Shown piece after piece: positions 47,464-58,899 of a stretch of 64,000 bases of DNA (within the stretch, counting starts at the first letter, position 1; each line of letters starts with the position of its first letter). A program made the translations under genes and the position numbers. The stretch is from Nosema muscidifuracis. Taxonomy: Eukaryota; Microsporidia; Nosematidae. Location: assembly GCA_028335825.1 (NCBI GenBank), contig JAIOKI010000022.1, forward strand, positions 124,001-188,000, written 5' to 3'. The notes beneath the pieces were generated by a model. It saw only the letters and a list, made by a program, of their open reading frames with translations. It searched no databases and was not told the DNA's origin.

Positions 47464-49789
47464 GTTTTGTTTTCATTGATAAATTTAAATATTTTTTTCT
47501 GAAACAAAAATAAACTTTATATTGACTAATAGATTTAAATCTTTGTAATATATTCAGGTATCTCAAATGGCTATGATTATTACCTATAAATAAATTATAT
47601 TAATTTTGATTTGTTTGTTTCACAGACCAATCATATTTGAAAATACACCATTATAAAATAAATGGTAAAAATGTAGTAATAAATAATTTTTGTGTATTTA
47701 AGTATTATATTTATAAACTTCTAATCTTAGATAATAATATGATATAATGTCTCCAGTGCATAGAAAATGTTCTATAACGCTTACTAAGGTGTTTTTCATT
47801 CAATTATATTTGTTTTTATTTAAATTATTTACACTCTTGGCGCTTTTCTGTTGATCAACTTGGTTGCTGATCTCTATTTTCATCTGCTAGCTAATTACTC
47901 TTTTTTGTTTTTTTCTTTAAATGGTTTTATTTAAACTAAAATCATGTATGTATGTGATAAATTAAAAAAAACAGTTCTAATTAATAAAAAAATAAATACT
48001 CAGCATTGTGATAAAATATTACCACCGAATAACAACTATGATTGCAAAAATATATCTTCTAATAAACACACTGTGGTAACGTTACAATATGACACTTGAT
48101 GTAAATTAAAAATAAAGCATAAATATATACACATACAAAAAAAAGAAATTATTTATATTTGATTATTAAGGCGTACCTCAAAATAGTATATGTCACTTAC
48201 CTTATATACTTTTGTTTTTGGAAAAAAATAGCACTACTATAGTCTTTAGAGTTATTTAAAGAAACTTTACAATGTAGAACTACATATAATATTAAAAGAA
48301 ATAGACACGTAAATAACGTGTAGCTAATTTTTTTTTAAACAAATGCAATCTGAGTACTGGTGAAAAATGTTTTAAGAAGCTCAGATACTCCATATAAATA
48401 CACTAAAAGAATAAAAAACGCTTTATTTTTATTAAATAATAGTTAGAAAACCACAAAATAAATTAAGATCTTTCTCTATTCGATCTCTTGAAAAACCACC
48501 TCATTGAAACTTTTAGTAATATTTGTAGCAGAAGCGTAATCCTTAGTTTAACCATATAATATAAATTAAGAGTCTAAAAAGAAAGTTATTTATACAATCA
48601 ACTGATAAATATAATTCGAAGATATCCTTGAATTATACGTAGATTTTTGATTCACACATCAAGATATTCAATGGAATACTATTTATGAGAATAAAAAGTC
48701 TAGAATTAGCAAACAAATAAGAGTTATAAGGATAAATATATATATAATGAAGAAAAGATGAATGAAAAATATAAGAAAAAAAAATGTTGGTATGCACAGA
48801 TTTCTCTTTTTTAAAAAAATATTGCGGATCTGAAGATAGGTTCGATAATTCATTGAGACTTTCAGATTTTATTAATTAAAGTTTCCTGGATTTAAGGCAC
48901 TCTTGGCCCGCCTTTCTTGTTTACAAAGAAAGAAGATTTACTTTGAGAGTACAAATAATATTATCTGATGTAATGCTATTCTTCCATTTCTCTCTATCTT
49001 AGACTAATGCCTTATTGGTTTACAATATCAGAATTATCAACATCCAATAAAAGCATTTAGTCAAAATATAGTATATTACTATATTAGCTTAATTAAATGT
49101 TCATATTGATTTTTAAATATTATTTTTCTTTTTTTCTTACTAAGTATTTCTGCATGTGAACAGTAGAGTCATTTGGATATAAACGAGGCAAAGATTATTG
49201 TTTATTCTTCCATGAGTCATTTACAGCATAGTTTAAGAGCTTTCTAAAGACGCCTTTTATAAGTATTTTTTCAGTCTCGGCGTAAATGTTTTGCAGAATC
49301 ACTAAATTATTGTTTCAACACTTCTACTAAATGATGAACACTAAAACATTTTTTTCGTTAAATTTATCTTACAAAGTATAGACTATTTTCTAGTATATTA
49401 TAATCTTGACCAACTAATATCTCTATGAAAAGAAAGAGATCTGAGTGAGGAAACTGATAACAAAACAGGTAATAAAGATTAGATACTAGAAATTAGAAAT
49501 TTATTTATGCACGAAAATATTTTTGTGAGATATGTCAATATCAAATATCTATTTTAATTTTAAGCATAATGAACAACTAATTAAATTTAGCCTCATTTAT
49601 TATATAAAAGGAGACTCAATTATTGATCTGTTAGATAATCCCGTTAGCTAGATCAATATTAAGTGACCAACTATTATAAAAACATAACAGATTCATATTA
49701 CAACAGCATCAATTCTAAAAATTGGTTCTTCTTCATATTTAGATAAATATTTTAATTATTTCTATAATCTTAAAGAAGTAGTAGTAAAT
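47464..49789. other. Gene-poor region, nothing recognised
   Basis: AT-rich, but with patches of higher complexity (about 47740-48120, 48420-49000) that could be very old element remains. I see no open frame with a start signal, no tRNA and no inverted repeats. Confidence 0.4.
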
Positions 49790-52700
49790 TATTTATCTTC
49801 TCTTTTTAGCACCTTGCTCCTCAGCAGCTTTCCAACGTTAAGCTCACCAAAGTCATCATGTAGACTCTTATCTGTACATACATTTCATTCTGGTCGTCTA
49901 TTTCCAGTTCTTTTATATATCCTTGGGTAGAAGTTAGTTAATCAGCCATCCCAATGTTCACATACGGTATAATTCTTGTTTTTACTTATATATTGACGCT
50001 ATGTATTTAGCTACCAGATCGTATTTATATCTCTTTTTTTCAGTTTAATCGGTTCTTAAATTATAGAAGCTCGTTATTCCAATTTTTACTATCACAATCA
50101 TCTTCCTTACCTTATCGATTATAAATATATCTGTCTTGTTTTACTTTATCTTTATACTACTCAAAATCCTAGAATCAACTCTTATTTCGACGTCCTTATT
50201 CGTTACATAATTTATAACTGAATGATTTCTTACTTTCTTGATTTTTGCTGATACATAATTCCTACAAATATTTAGATATAAGCATCATAAGGATTCATTA
50301 TAGCTTCTCATGTAATCATAAGCTAGCACTTTATTAAAATGTTGTTTTTAGATGATCGATTGTCATCATTTTTCTCTACAAATATATTCCTGTCTTGTGG
50401 CACACAAAATGATCCTTCATCTCTTGCAGTTACATTTTCCTTTATCATCTATGTCGTAGAGTATTATATAGTGATAAAAGGATCAGTCCAGTATCTATAA
50501 AGCTTTAAGTGGTTTTATTTGTTTATAATTCCGCTATATAGACTGTTTTTTGTATCTCACCAAGGTGTTCTGGTGTAAAATCGCTTTCTAATGCATTTAC
50601 CTATTGAGAAAGATATTATTTTTGACATATGAGTATTACTTTTATCCTGTATTTGTATTATAGTCCGCGTTCTAAGTATGATTCATTTGTATTTTCTAGG
50701 ACTAGGCATATTTAAAGTAGCATTCTCTAACCGTTATGTTCAATGTTCTGTAGTCTTCTTTTTTATGAGTTAAAGTTTTAATTTGCACGCAGATTGCAGG
50801 TGTATGTTATATTTCAATTAAATATGCGTATGTTTCGTTTTTCTCTGTATTAATTTGACTCTATTTATACTATTCCAGCATAATATTTAATTCAGCACCT
50901 TCCTTATTTTTTAGAAATCGTCTTAATCTTGCATAGCTTCTCGCAACTTTCTTTGATTGTAACTATTATTCTATCTCTAGTCTATTATTTAGAGTATTAA
51001 AATGCTCCTAATACTTATATCTCTTGGTGCTTTTATGTAGCCTTGCGATATCTGACCATATTTCTGCGTTTATTGCTGATTTGTCTGTTTTAATTTCCTA
51101 TCCTCTAACTTGAATAAAGTTATTTGTCTTCTTAACCATATCTTTTAATACATCATCTGTTTTAGCTATTAATTTATAATCATCGATTAATAGCAGATGG
51201 TTGCATGTGTAAGATATTTTATCTGTTTCTATATTTAAATAAATTCCATAAAGTTTCTTACTTAAATGGTTCATACATAGGACTAATAGCAGAAATGACA
51301 GATTGTATCCAAGTAAAATCTCTTTTTCATTTTTTGTTTAATATAATTTCAAATTTCTACCTTATTCCATAACTCCACATTTTTGAGATATTTTCTATAA
51401 AACTATGATTCCAAATCAATAATTTCCTCTTCTTCATGCATTATAGTAGATATTGTTGAATTAAATACTCGTAGCCTTCTTAACATCTGCTCAATCATTA
51501 GAAAACTGTTTTTATATAGTTTATATAGTATTATATTAACCGGTACTTGCTCTGTTCCCTTGTACTCTCTTTATTGTACTCATTTGATTTCACCGATGTT
51601 CTGTAAGACGTATAAGATACACTTTTTTGTAAATTTATACATATTCGACATGTATTTTTGACCTAAATTTTTTTCCGATTTCTGTAATTCTTTAGATAAT
51701 ACTATGTAAATACCTTATAGAACTATATCTTTCTATTTTTTATTGAGAAATAAAAAAATAAATCTAGTGAATCTGCTTTCCAGTTTGGGATTCAATTATT
51801 ATTTATTTCTTATTTTTCTATCTGTCTTAAAAAGAACATTTGTTTCAATCATCTTGTTTAGTCTACTACAAAATTTAGCGTTTTCAAGATCAATACTCAA
51901 ATTATATCCATAAAAAATCTTATATAGTTTTTCAGAACTAATTTTTGCTTAGAACAGTATATTCTCTCTCTATATTCTACATACCTCTTAAAAATTTAAA
52001 TTTGAATCATATTTTTTACCATCCTCCTAAAATTGTATTAAAACATCAACTGACTTACAAGATCCGCACTGTGAATTATTTTCAAACTTATATAATTTTT
52101 TATCTTTATTCTACTTCAAATAAAAAAATCAGTCTTTTTCAATATAATGTTTACGTTTTTTACTTCTATTTTAGATCAATTGATTAAATACAATTCTGCA
52201 GTTCCTAAATAATATACATATTGGTGTTATCAACATTGTGTCTACTTCTATACTCAACAAATTTGTACTTTAATTATTATTAGTGTTTTATTGGTTGGGG
52301 TAGCGTTCATTATAACAATTTGAAAAGTTTCTATGCTTCTTACAATATTTAATGCTAATATTTTGTATAATGGCATGTAGTTTTAGCATTTCTGCTGCTT
52401 CTTATCATCATTTTTTTAACTTTAATTGACTTTATTTTTTCAATGCCTTGTAAAAATTAAAAGCATCATCTAATCTTTTAAAAATATATTTCCTCAATTC
52501 CACACATATATATCTTCCGAGACATCTATTAAAGTACTTTTTCGAATCTTTTCGTTAATTTTGCTTTCGAAATCGTGTTATGAAAGTCTTATAAACTTAG
52601 TTATTCTATTATTGCTTGCATATAATCATTTATAACTGCACAATAAATTTGTCTAATTTTCTCAAGTCTTCGAACTATCACTTCGCTTCCTATACAGGGT

Positions 52701-52950
52701 ATATAAGCAGTATCAGTGTTTTTGTAATCTGTTTAAATGGTACTATCACGACATTTAATATTTCTGATCATTGTTCTTTAAATCTGTTAGTTTTGTCAGC
52801 TTTCAATTTATATTGTTTTATAATTCTTATGAAATCTCAAACCATTTATTAAACGATGTAGAATAAATATAAAAACATTATTTTTTTCCTAAATTTGAGT
52901 TCTAGTCATTTGATCTTTATCCCATTAACATAAATCTTTTGCTACTAGAG
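49790..52950 (-). mobile_element. Decayed non-LTR retrotransposon (LINE, R2-like), copy 2
   Basis: Read on the minus strand, the core reverse-transcriptase box spans about 51330-51120: R-G-I-L-L-G-Y, L-L-L-V-L-C-M-N, N-H-L-L-L-I-D-D-Y-K-L. Toward the 3' side come N-V-T-A-R-D-E-G (about 50440), the R-N-H-S-V-I block (about 50240) and K-Y-D-L-V-A-K near 50020. Its 3' half closely parallels copy 1 at 1420-4605 (E-N-I-T-A-R-E-E-G, R-N-H-S-V-L), so the two belong to one family. Many stops and frameshifts. The 5' edge is approximate. Confidence 0.75.
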
Positions 52951-53039
52951 TTTTAGTGTCAATTATTTTTTTCAACTTTATCTCTTTTTTAAAATCAAAT
53001 TGTGAAATTTTATGCAAATTTAATTTAGATATTAAAATT

Positions 53040-55960
53040 ATGGCTTGCATTCATTACTCATAAACAGATTTTGACTTCTCTCTCTCGAGAACTGAATTTT
53101 CTGGTATACTTCTTCTTTGATGCTGTTCGCATAATTAAAGCATCCTCTGCGATTTTCCATAGGTAGGCTTTTAAGATTCATCTTAAGCACCTTCAATTGA
53201 ATATATGCCTTTATTTTGTTGTCAAATCTAGTTTTGTCCTCTTATGCATATATAATTTTATCATTGCGTCATTAGATAAGAAATAACTCAAGTTTTATAC
53301 TTGTGTAGAGAACCATAGTGGTTAGTTAGTACGTCGTATTTTTGTTTCTTTTCCATTTAACTACCCTCAAATTATCACTCGAAATGATTCCTACTTCGAT
53401 TATTAAAATTTCTTTTCTTATCGAGAACGTATATGTCTGTAATTTTATATTTATTTGATTTCAGATTGTATTTGTGTATCTAATCTTATTTCTAGTTTTT
53501 CGTAATTTATACATTACTGCACCGAATATTTTGTTATCTTTTAATTAGTAGTGATACCGTACTGCTGAAACAGATTCAAGTTTAAACTTCTGAAAATACA
53601 TTATGCTTTCCTATGTAGTAGTGAGCTAGCATATGTCACATTTAATCCCCATATTGTCTAATATTTTAATTTTATCATTAAAATGTGGATATTTATCTTT
53701 TTAAAAAATAGGGTCTATCCTGAAAGGTACACAATGCTGTTTCTTATCTCTGCGATATTTATCAATGCGTTAGCCATTAAGATGATTCTTCGAGCAATCA
53801 TTCGTGCTTGAGTTAATTCTATAGAGTTTAGCGTCGTTGTTTTTTAACAATGTCACTATATAGGGTTTTAATTTAAATTTCTTGCAACTAGGACATCGAT
53901 GATGTATCTTCTATTATATACTTGATTTAAGGAAGAATGGGACTCAAGATAGATAAGTAAACTTTTCTTTTTTATGAGCAGTATAGCTATTATTCTTTGG
54001 CTTGATTCTTTTGATGCATGGATTGTGCTGAACAGTTGCAGGAGCTTTTTTTAATTTTAAATTCAATATTTGCAAGTTCTCTTCTTTGCATAATAATTGA
54101 TAGTGTATATGGTGTTCTATTAAAATATTCCTCTTTTTATGAATTTTTTGTATTATTAAGTTCTAAGTTAACTTGAAATAATTTATTAGAGATAGTGCAT
54201 GTTGGTTAATAGCTATGATCAAATTATTTCAATTAAGTCGTGTGGTTAAAAGTGATTCTATCCTTCTTAAAACTGCTGCTACTATTATATCTGCATTATC
54301 ACTTGCAACGTCTTCCTTTGCACTTTAAATCAATTTTAGACACTTATAATCTCGCTGGTTTTCAAACATCTTGGTGTCTTCTGAGTATATATCTGTGTTT
54401 GTAAACGACTTCTCTTTATAAGGTTCCAAACAAACTGTTTAAAGAACTCCCTTTTTTAAATATTATTTATTCTTAGACGTTCTTGTTATTTACAAGCAGT
54501 TTCAAAACATCAATGAAAAGGAGATGATTAGTGGAAAATATTATGTCATATATTTTTATTTTCTATCTTTGAATATGGCCCGTTTAATCTTTTACCTAAA
54601 GTTTCAAGACTTAACACAAATAAGAGAGTCGAGAAGCTGTCTAATTATAATATTCATATTCGTCTGAATAAGATATATAGATGATTAGGAATATTTGAGT
54701 GATCCGTAAAGGAGTAGTTGTATATTTACAATACAGTGACTTTTTAATTAGCATAATCTTTTATATTTTAATAAATTCTTTTATACTAGGTATGTTATTA
54801 TTTCATCTTTAAATCTCCAAGCTCTTTACTCATTTTCTTTCTTCTAGGAACGTGATCATGTTGTAAGTATCTTTATATTCTAATCAGTCCTCTCGCTTTG
54901 TTGAGTTCCTCTCGATGAGCTCTGTATTATTTTGTGCTTCAAAAACAGTTCTTTTTGCTTATAAACTTAAATACTTTTGCTAAGATGTTTTCCTTTCATT
55001 CAATTAGCTTCTTCTTAATTGCCTTCTCGTAGATGTGGTAAAAACTTTCCGATAGAATAATTCAAATACTCAATATATTTTGGCTCAATGCGAAAAGAGC
55101 TTATTTTCTTTGTTTGTTTTGTTTAATTTCTTTCTTGCTTATCCTTGTCAAATATTCTTTAAATATTCTATCCACTTTCTCTCGTATCGCTATTTCCATA
55201 GTGATTCTGTCTTAATTCCCTTAGTTCAATCACAGTCATTATATTGTCTAACACGCATAAGTTTTCCCACTTCATTAAAAAGTGTTTCCTTAGATTTCTT
55301 TTTGAAATAAGCATCAGAAATTTTTGTATTGGATTTTTTACAGTGAAATGTAGCAAATTTATACCATTCTCCTCTGGATATTTATTTACATGTATCAAGA
55401 TGGCTCTGTATTCTTCTCTAGGATATTCTATTGAGAAGCTTTTGCAAAGTACCAATCAATGAGACTTCAGAATTAACGATTTTAAAAATACAACATTTCG
55501 TTGATGGCGAATCTTTGCTTATTTTATCAAAATGGTTGATAAAGTGAGCTTAACAATTTTCGTTTCACATTCTTTTTTCTTTGTAAATCTTCATCCACTT
55601 TTATTAAAATGATTATCTAATTTATATAACATTTTTTATGACATGTACCGAGGAAACAAATGTCATAAGTTATTGTCTATTAATAAAAAAACAAAAAAAT
55701 TAGATTTAGTTTACCATATTTAACTAAAATTTAAAGATAAAATTATAATCAGTTAAATCAAATATTTAAATTTCAAGAAAATCCGTCTATTTTCGGGTTT
55801 AATTCTTTTTTCCGCCGTTTTATTTATAATTTTACTTCAATAGAATCATTCTATTGTTTACCTAAGATTAAAAAATTACAAGCTCTTTCTTATGGCATAT
55901 AGTCTTATGTGTGTAACCTAGTGATAATAGCTTACTATAATATTTATACTCAATTTTAAT
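53040..55960 (-). mobile_element. Decayed LINE, copy 3 (3' end recognisable)
   Basis: On the minus strand, near 53400-53300, there is a R-K-E-I-L-I-I-E-V-G-I-I-S-S-D-N-L stretch, followed by K-Y-D-V-L-T-N-H-Y-G. Near 53200 there is I-K-A-Y-I-Q-L-K-V-L-K-M-N-L-K. These match the 3' third of the other LINE copies. The rest to about 55.9 kb is element-like in composition, with open stretches on both strands, but no reverse-transcriptase box survives well enough to place. The boundaries are soft, and this could be more than one element. Confidence 0.5.
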
Positions 55961-56225
55961 ACGGCTTACATACTTCTATGTTATCTAAAACTAATAGAAT
56001 CATTATGCCTGCCTTATATTTATGGAATACACAAGAAAAAAAGCTCAAAAAATTTATCATCTACATCAACAATACAAAGAGCAAAAGTCTCATTTCTCGA
56101 GTTTCTTCCCATAAAAGCTTTGGTTTTGTGATTAAGAACAGTTTCTTCGATATCATTCAAAACATCAGAACTTTTAATCTAGTTCAGTGGGTTACCAAGG
56201 TTCTCTAAATATTTATTAGACTCTG
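55960..56225 (-). mobile_element. Fragment of a DDE transposase
   Basis: Reading the minus strand, bases from about 56165 to 56020 give an open stretch with D-I-E-E-T-V-L-N-H-K-T-K-A and G-R-N-S-R-N-E-T-F-A-L-C-I-V-D. This pattern resembles the first catalytic region of IS1595/Merlin-type transposases, where an I-D-E-T core is followed by a G-R/K...R-N-x-T-x-A-L-x-I-V strand. It is short and ends in stops, and no terminal repeats were found. The call rests on motif shape only. Confidence 0.35.
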
Positions 56226-57160
56226 AGAAAAAACTACCAGATCATAGATCATAATAACTCCTTATCTAGCAATTAATATTGCACGCCAGCATACGATTAA
56301 AGCCTTGATTGTAGGAATAGTTTTGATTAACATAAATCTATATTATTTTTCACAAATTTATTATAAGTGCGAGAATCTATATTCATTTCTTGGCATATTT
56401 CCATCCGTGAAATATTTAGCGACCATTTAAGTTAGATTTTGAAAATTTAAAGACTATATATTTTGGCGTTTTTTTACATGTCAATATTTATATATTGGTA
56501 TCATATCAAAATAATTTGTGATAAATTAAGAAAAGTAAATTAATAAAACTTTTATCATAAGAAAATGTAATATAATGTAGATAACTTATTTACCTTAACT
56601 TGTCTTTACTTGAGTTGTATTTCTTTCTGAAACATAATGATTGTTTTATATCTCAAAATTTGATAGTCAGAAGTACGATTTCTACTATAATTTTGTCTGT
56701 AAGGTATAAAAAATTATCAATTTAGCAAGAAATATTATATCCTAATAAGACTTAAAATTTAATAAGAAATAATACATACAAATGTCTCAAAAATGAGTAC
56801 GTAACTTGAAAATAATTTTTAATACAAATTTAATTTCTTCTATATTTCACTAATGCATGGCGAAAATTATCATCTCCAATTAGTTCTTTAATTTTTTAAA
56901 GTTGGTTAGCTTTCTATCGAACTAGTGATTTTATATTTTGAAATTTCTTACTTTTACATTATAAATGCATGTAATTTTTTATCAGTTATTTAGGTTTAAG
57001 AAAATTAATAACAAAAAAGAACATTTGACATTATAATTGAATGTATAGTAGTAGTTAATAAAGTTATTTATAATTTAAAGATAATGTAAATATTATCTAT
57101 AGTTTTCTTTTATGTGATATTGCAATATTCATCGTATACAAAAGCAGTTTATACTTTGAA
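56226..57160. other. AT-rich spacer, no gene seen
   Basis: No supported feature. It lies between a transposase fragment and a LINE 3' fragment. Confidence 0.4.
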
Positions 57161-57530
57161 TTGAAACAAAAATTATTACGTTCGTTTAAAAATTACAGCA
57201 GGTCAAAACCGAAAAATCGAGAAAGTATGATCTCTTTGCAAATGAATTTACACAAATGTACGGATATAAAACGGTTATTGTGCCATATGTATCAACGTGG
57301 GATGGCATGGTATCAAATTTTTATAATATTCACAGAAGAAGACTGGAGACATCTGTCCAGATTGAAGCTTACATCCAGTCTATATTCTTAAAAAAGACCT
57401 TGGAGAGTATTTCACTTGACTACAGAAGAAATGGAGAACTTAATGGCCGCAACAGAACATTTGAGGAAATACAAATGAAAGAGAAGAGCCCAGCCTTGGC
57501 TTTACCAAAAGCATAAATGTTGATGGCTTC
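57161..57530 (+). mobile_element. LINE 3' fragment, same family as the element at 58900-62226
   Basis: About 350 bases match the 3' end of the next element almost throughout (for example AAAACGGTTATTGTGCCATA and GAAGAGCCCAGCC in both). They encode Y-G-Y-K-T-V-I-V-P-Y-V, I-E-A-Y-I-Q-S-I-F-L-K-K-T-L-E-S-I-S-L-D-Y-R-R and a short tail. A small internal gap of about 13 bases relative to the other copy was noticed near 57455. The 5' portion of the element is absent, so it is either a 5'-truncated insertion, as is usual for LINEs, or a recombination remnant. Confidence 0.85.
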
Positions 57531-57627
57531 ATAATTAAATATTTAAAATTATCAGAAAATTATTTTTTATTAAAAAATACAGTTAATTTATCATAAATTA
57601 AAATAAATATTTGAAATTATCAACCCC

Positions 57628-58131
57628 ATGAAATATAAGAAAATACTTTTCTTATTTATAACATCTGTACAAGGCATCTTTGATAAGCTTTTTAGAGATA
57701 TAGGAACAGCGGCAATAAGTGACCAAATTATCGAAAAAATTCGAAAAACTGCCATTGAATACAAAATCATGAAATGTAAAAAAAACGGAGAATCGTATTC
57801 ACAATATGAAGATAATCCATCAAAAAGTTTCAAGGAAATGGTCGAGTGTTTATATCCTAAAAATCGATATGATGTTTATAATAATTTTGCATTAAAAATT
57901 TTAATATCATTGACAGTAATGATTGTTGGGCTTTATACTATTAGTTATAAAATCGATGAATTAATTACAACAGAATATATTAATTATTGGATTGGATCAA
58001 TTATACAGATAATTACATTTCCTTTCATAGCTTCCATTTATTTTGGATATTTTTATTTTCCATTTTATAAAGATTATCTAATTGATAAAGAATTTTATGA
58101 TGCTTACTATTATTTTAAAGAAAATTATTAA
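57628..58131 (+). CDS. Small membrane protein with signal peptide, lineage-specific (pair with 58332)
   Basis: Not recognised. The 167-residue product has a hydrophobic N-terminus (residues about 4-17, L-F-L-F-I-T-S-V-Q-G) suggesting a signal peptide. A polar segment with many lysines follows, then two transmembrane helices (about 90-110 and 123-150) separated by a short loop, and a charged, Tyr-rich tail. A C run (four C) directly abuts the ATG. It lies only about 100 bases past a LINE 3' fragment. The gene at 58332 has the same plan (signal peptide, polar stretch, two helices, acidic tail), so they are probably diverged duplicates. Confidence 0.7.
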   Translation: MKYKKILFLFITSVQGIFDKLFRDIGTAAISDQIIEKIRKTAIEYKIMKCKKNGESYSQYEDNPSKSFKEMVECLYPKNRYDVYNNFALKILISLTVMIVGLYTISYKIDELITTEYINYWIGSIIQIITFPFIASIYFGYFYFPFYKDYLIDKEFYDAYYYFKENY

Positions 58132-58331
58132 ATTATAGGTTTTCGTCAATATTATCAATTTTGACTCATAATTTAATTAACTTTAATTAAAAAATAATTA
58201 AAATAGATTTGATGTATCAAATAATAATTTAGTAATTCAAATCACCTCAAAGTTTTCTATATATTAATGTGAATATATAATAATTAAAGTTAATATGTTA
58301 TTAAATTTATAATTAATTATTTATCCCTATT

Positions 58332-58757
58332 ATGAATATATCGTTGTTACTTTTTATTGCATCTAAGATTGAATGTATAAATGAAAAACCTTTGAAAGAT
58401 CAATTAATTTTGTTGAAAAGATTTGAACAAAAATTACAAAAAGAAGATATTCTGCCCGACTTTAGCAAAAAAGGATACAACAGACTTTCTTGTTTAATCT
58501 CAATATATTTAAGATATGGTCTTCCTGCATACTTATGTATGTATATCATATACACTATTTTATTAGCTCTACTTAATTTCATTTTTCCTGTTAATTGGTT
58601 TTTTTGGTGTATTAAATCATTAATAAGGCTATCTGCTATTATTTTCTTCGGTTTTATATGGATTAGTAAGATATATGAAGAATTTGAAAACTATTCACAC
58701 GAAAGAGATTCAAAGTACTTCTCGGATGAATATAAAGATATATTAATAAACAACTAA
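58332..58757 (+). CDS. Small membrane protein with signal peptide, lineage-specific (pair with 57628)
   Basis: Not recognised. The 141-residue product begins with a short signal peptide-like stretch (residues 1-12, ending near I-E-C). A Lys/Leu-rich amphipathic segment follows (about 18-50), then two long transmembrane helices (about 58-80 and 88-116) and a charged tail with E-N-Y-S-H-E-R-D. The same layout is seen in the protein at 57628. A CCC run lies 5 bases before the ATG. The pair is bounded on both sides by copies of one LINE family in the same orientation. Confidence 0.7.
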   Translation: MNISLLLFIASKIECINEKPLKDQLILLKRFEQKLQKEDILPDFSKKGYNRLSCLISIYLRYGLPAYLCMYIIYTILLALLNFIFPVNWFFWCIKSLIRLSAIIFFGFIWISKIYEEFENYSHERDSKYFSDEYKDILINN

Positions 58758-58899
58758 TGTTTTCTGATTTTTTGTATAAAAAAATAATTTATCGATTTGC
58801 AATTAATAGAAATTTTGAGTCATAAGTAAAAATTATAACAATTTATAATTACATCAAGTCAAATGTAAAACATATCTTTAATTTATAATTATATCAAAT

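Noticed and set aside
48830-48850. GGTTCGATAATT resembling a tRNA T-loop
   Set aside because: No pairing stems or anticodon arm nearby.
51945-52852. Two plus-strand frames (80 and 78 codons)
   Set aside because: They lie on the opposite strand of a decayed LINE and have no start signals.
55080-55462. Several overlapping 70-95 codon frames on both strands
   Set aside because: Composition typical of decayed element sequence; no domain could be recognised in any frame.
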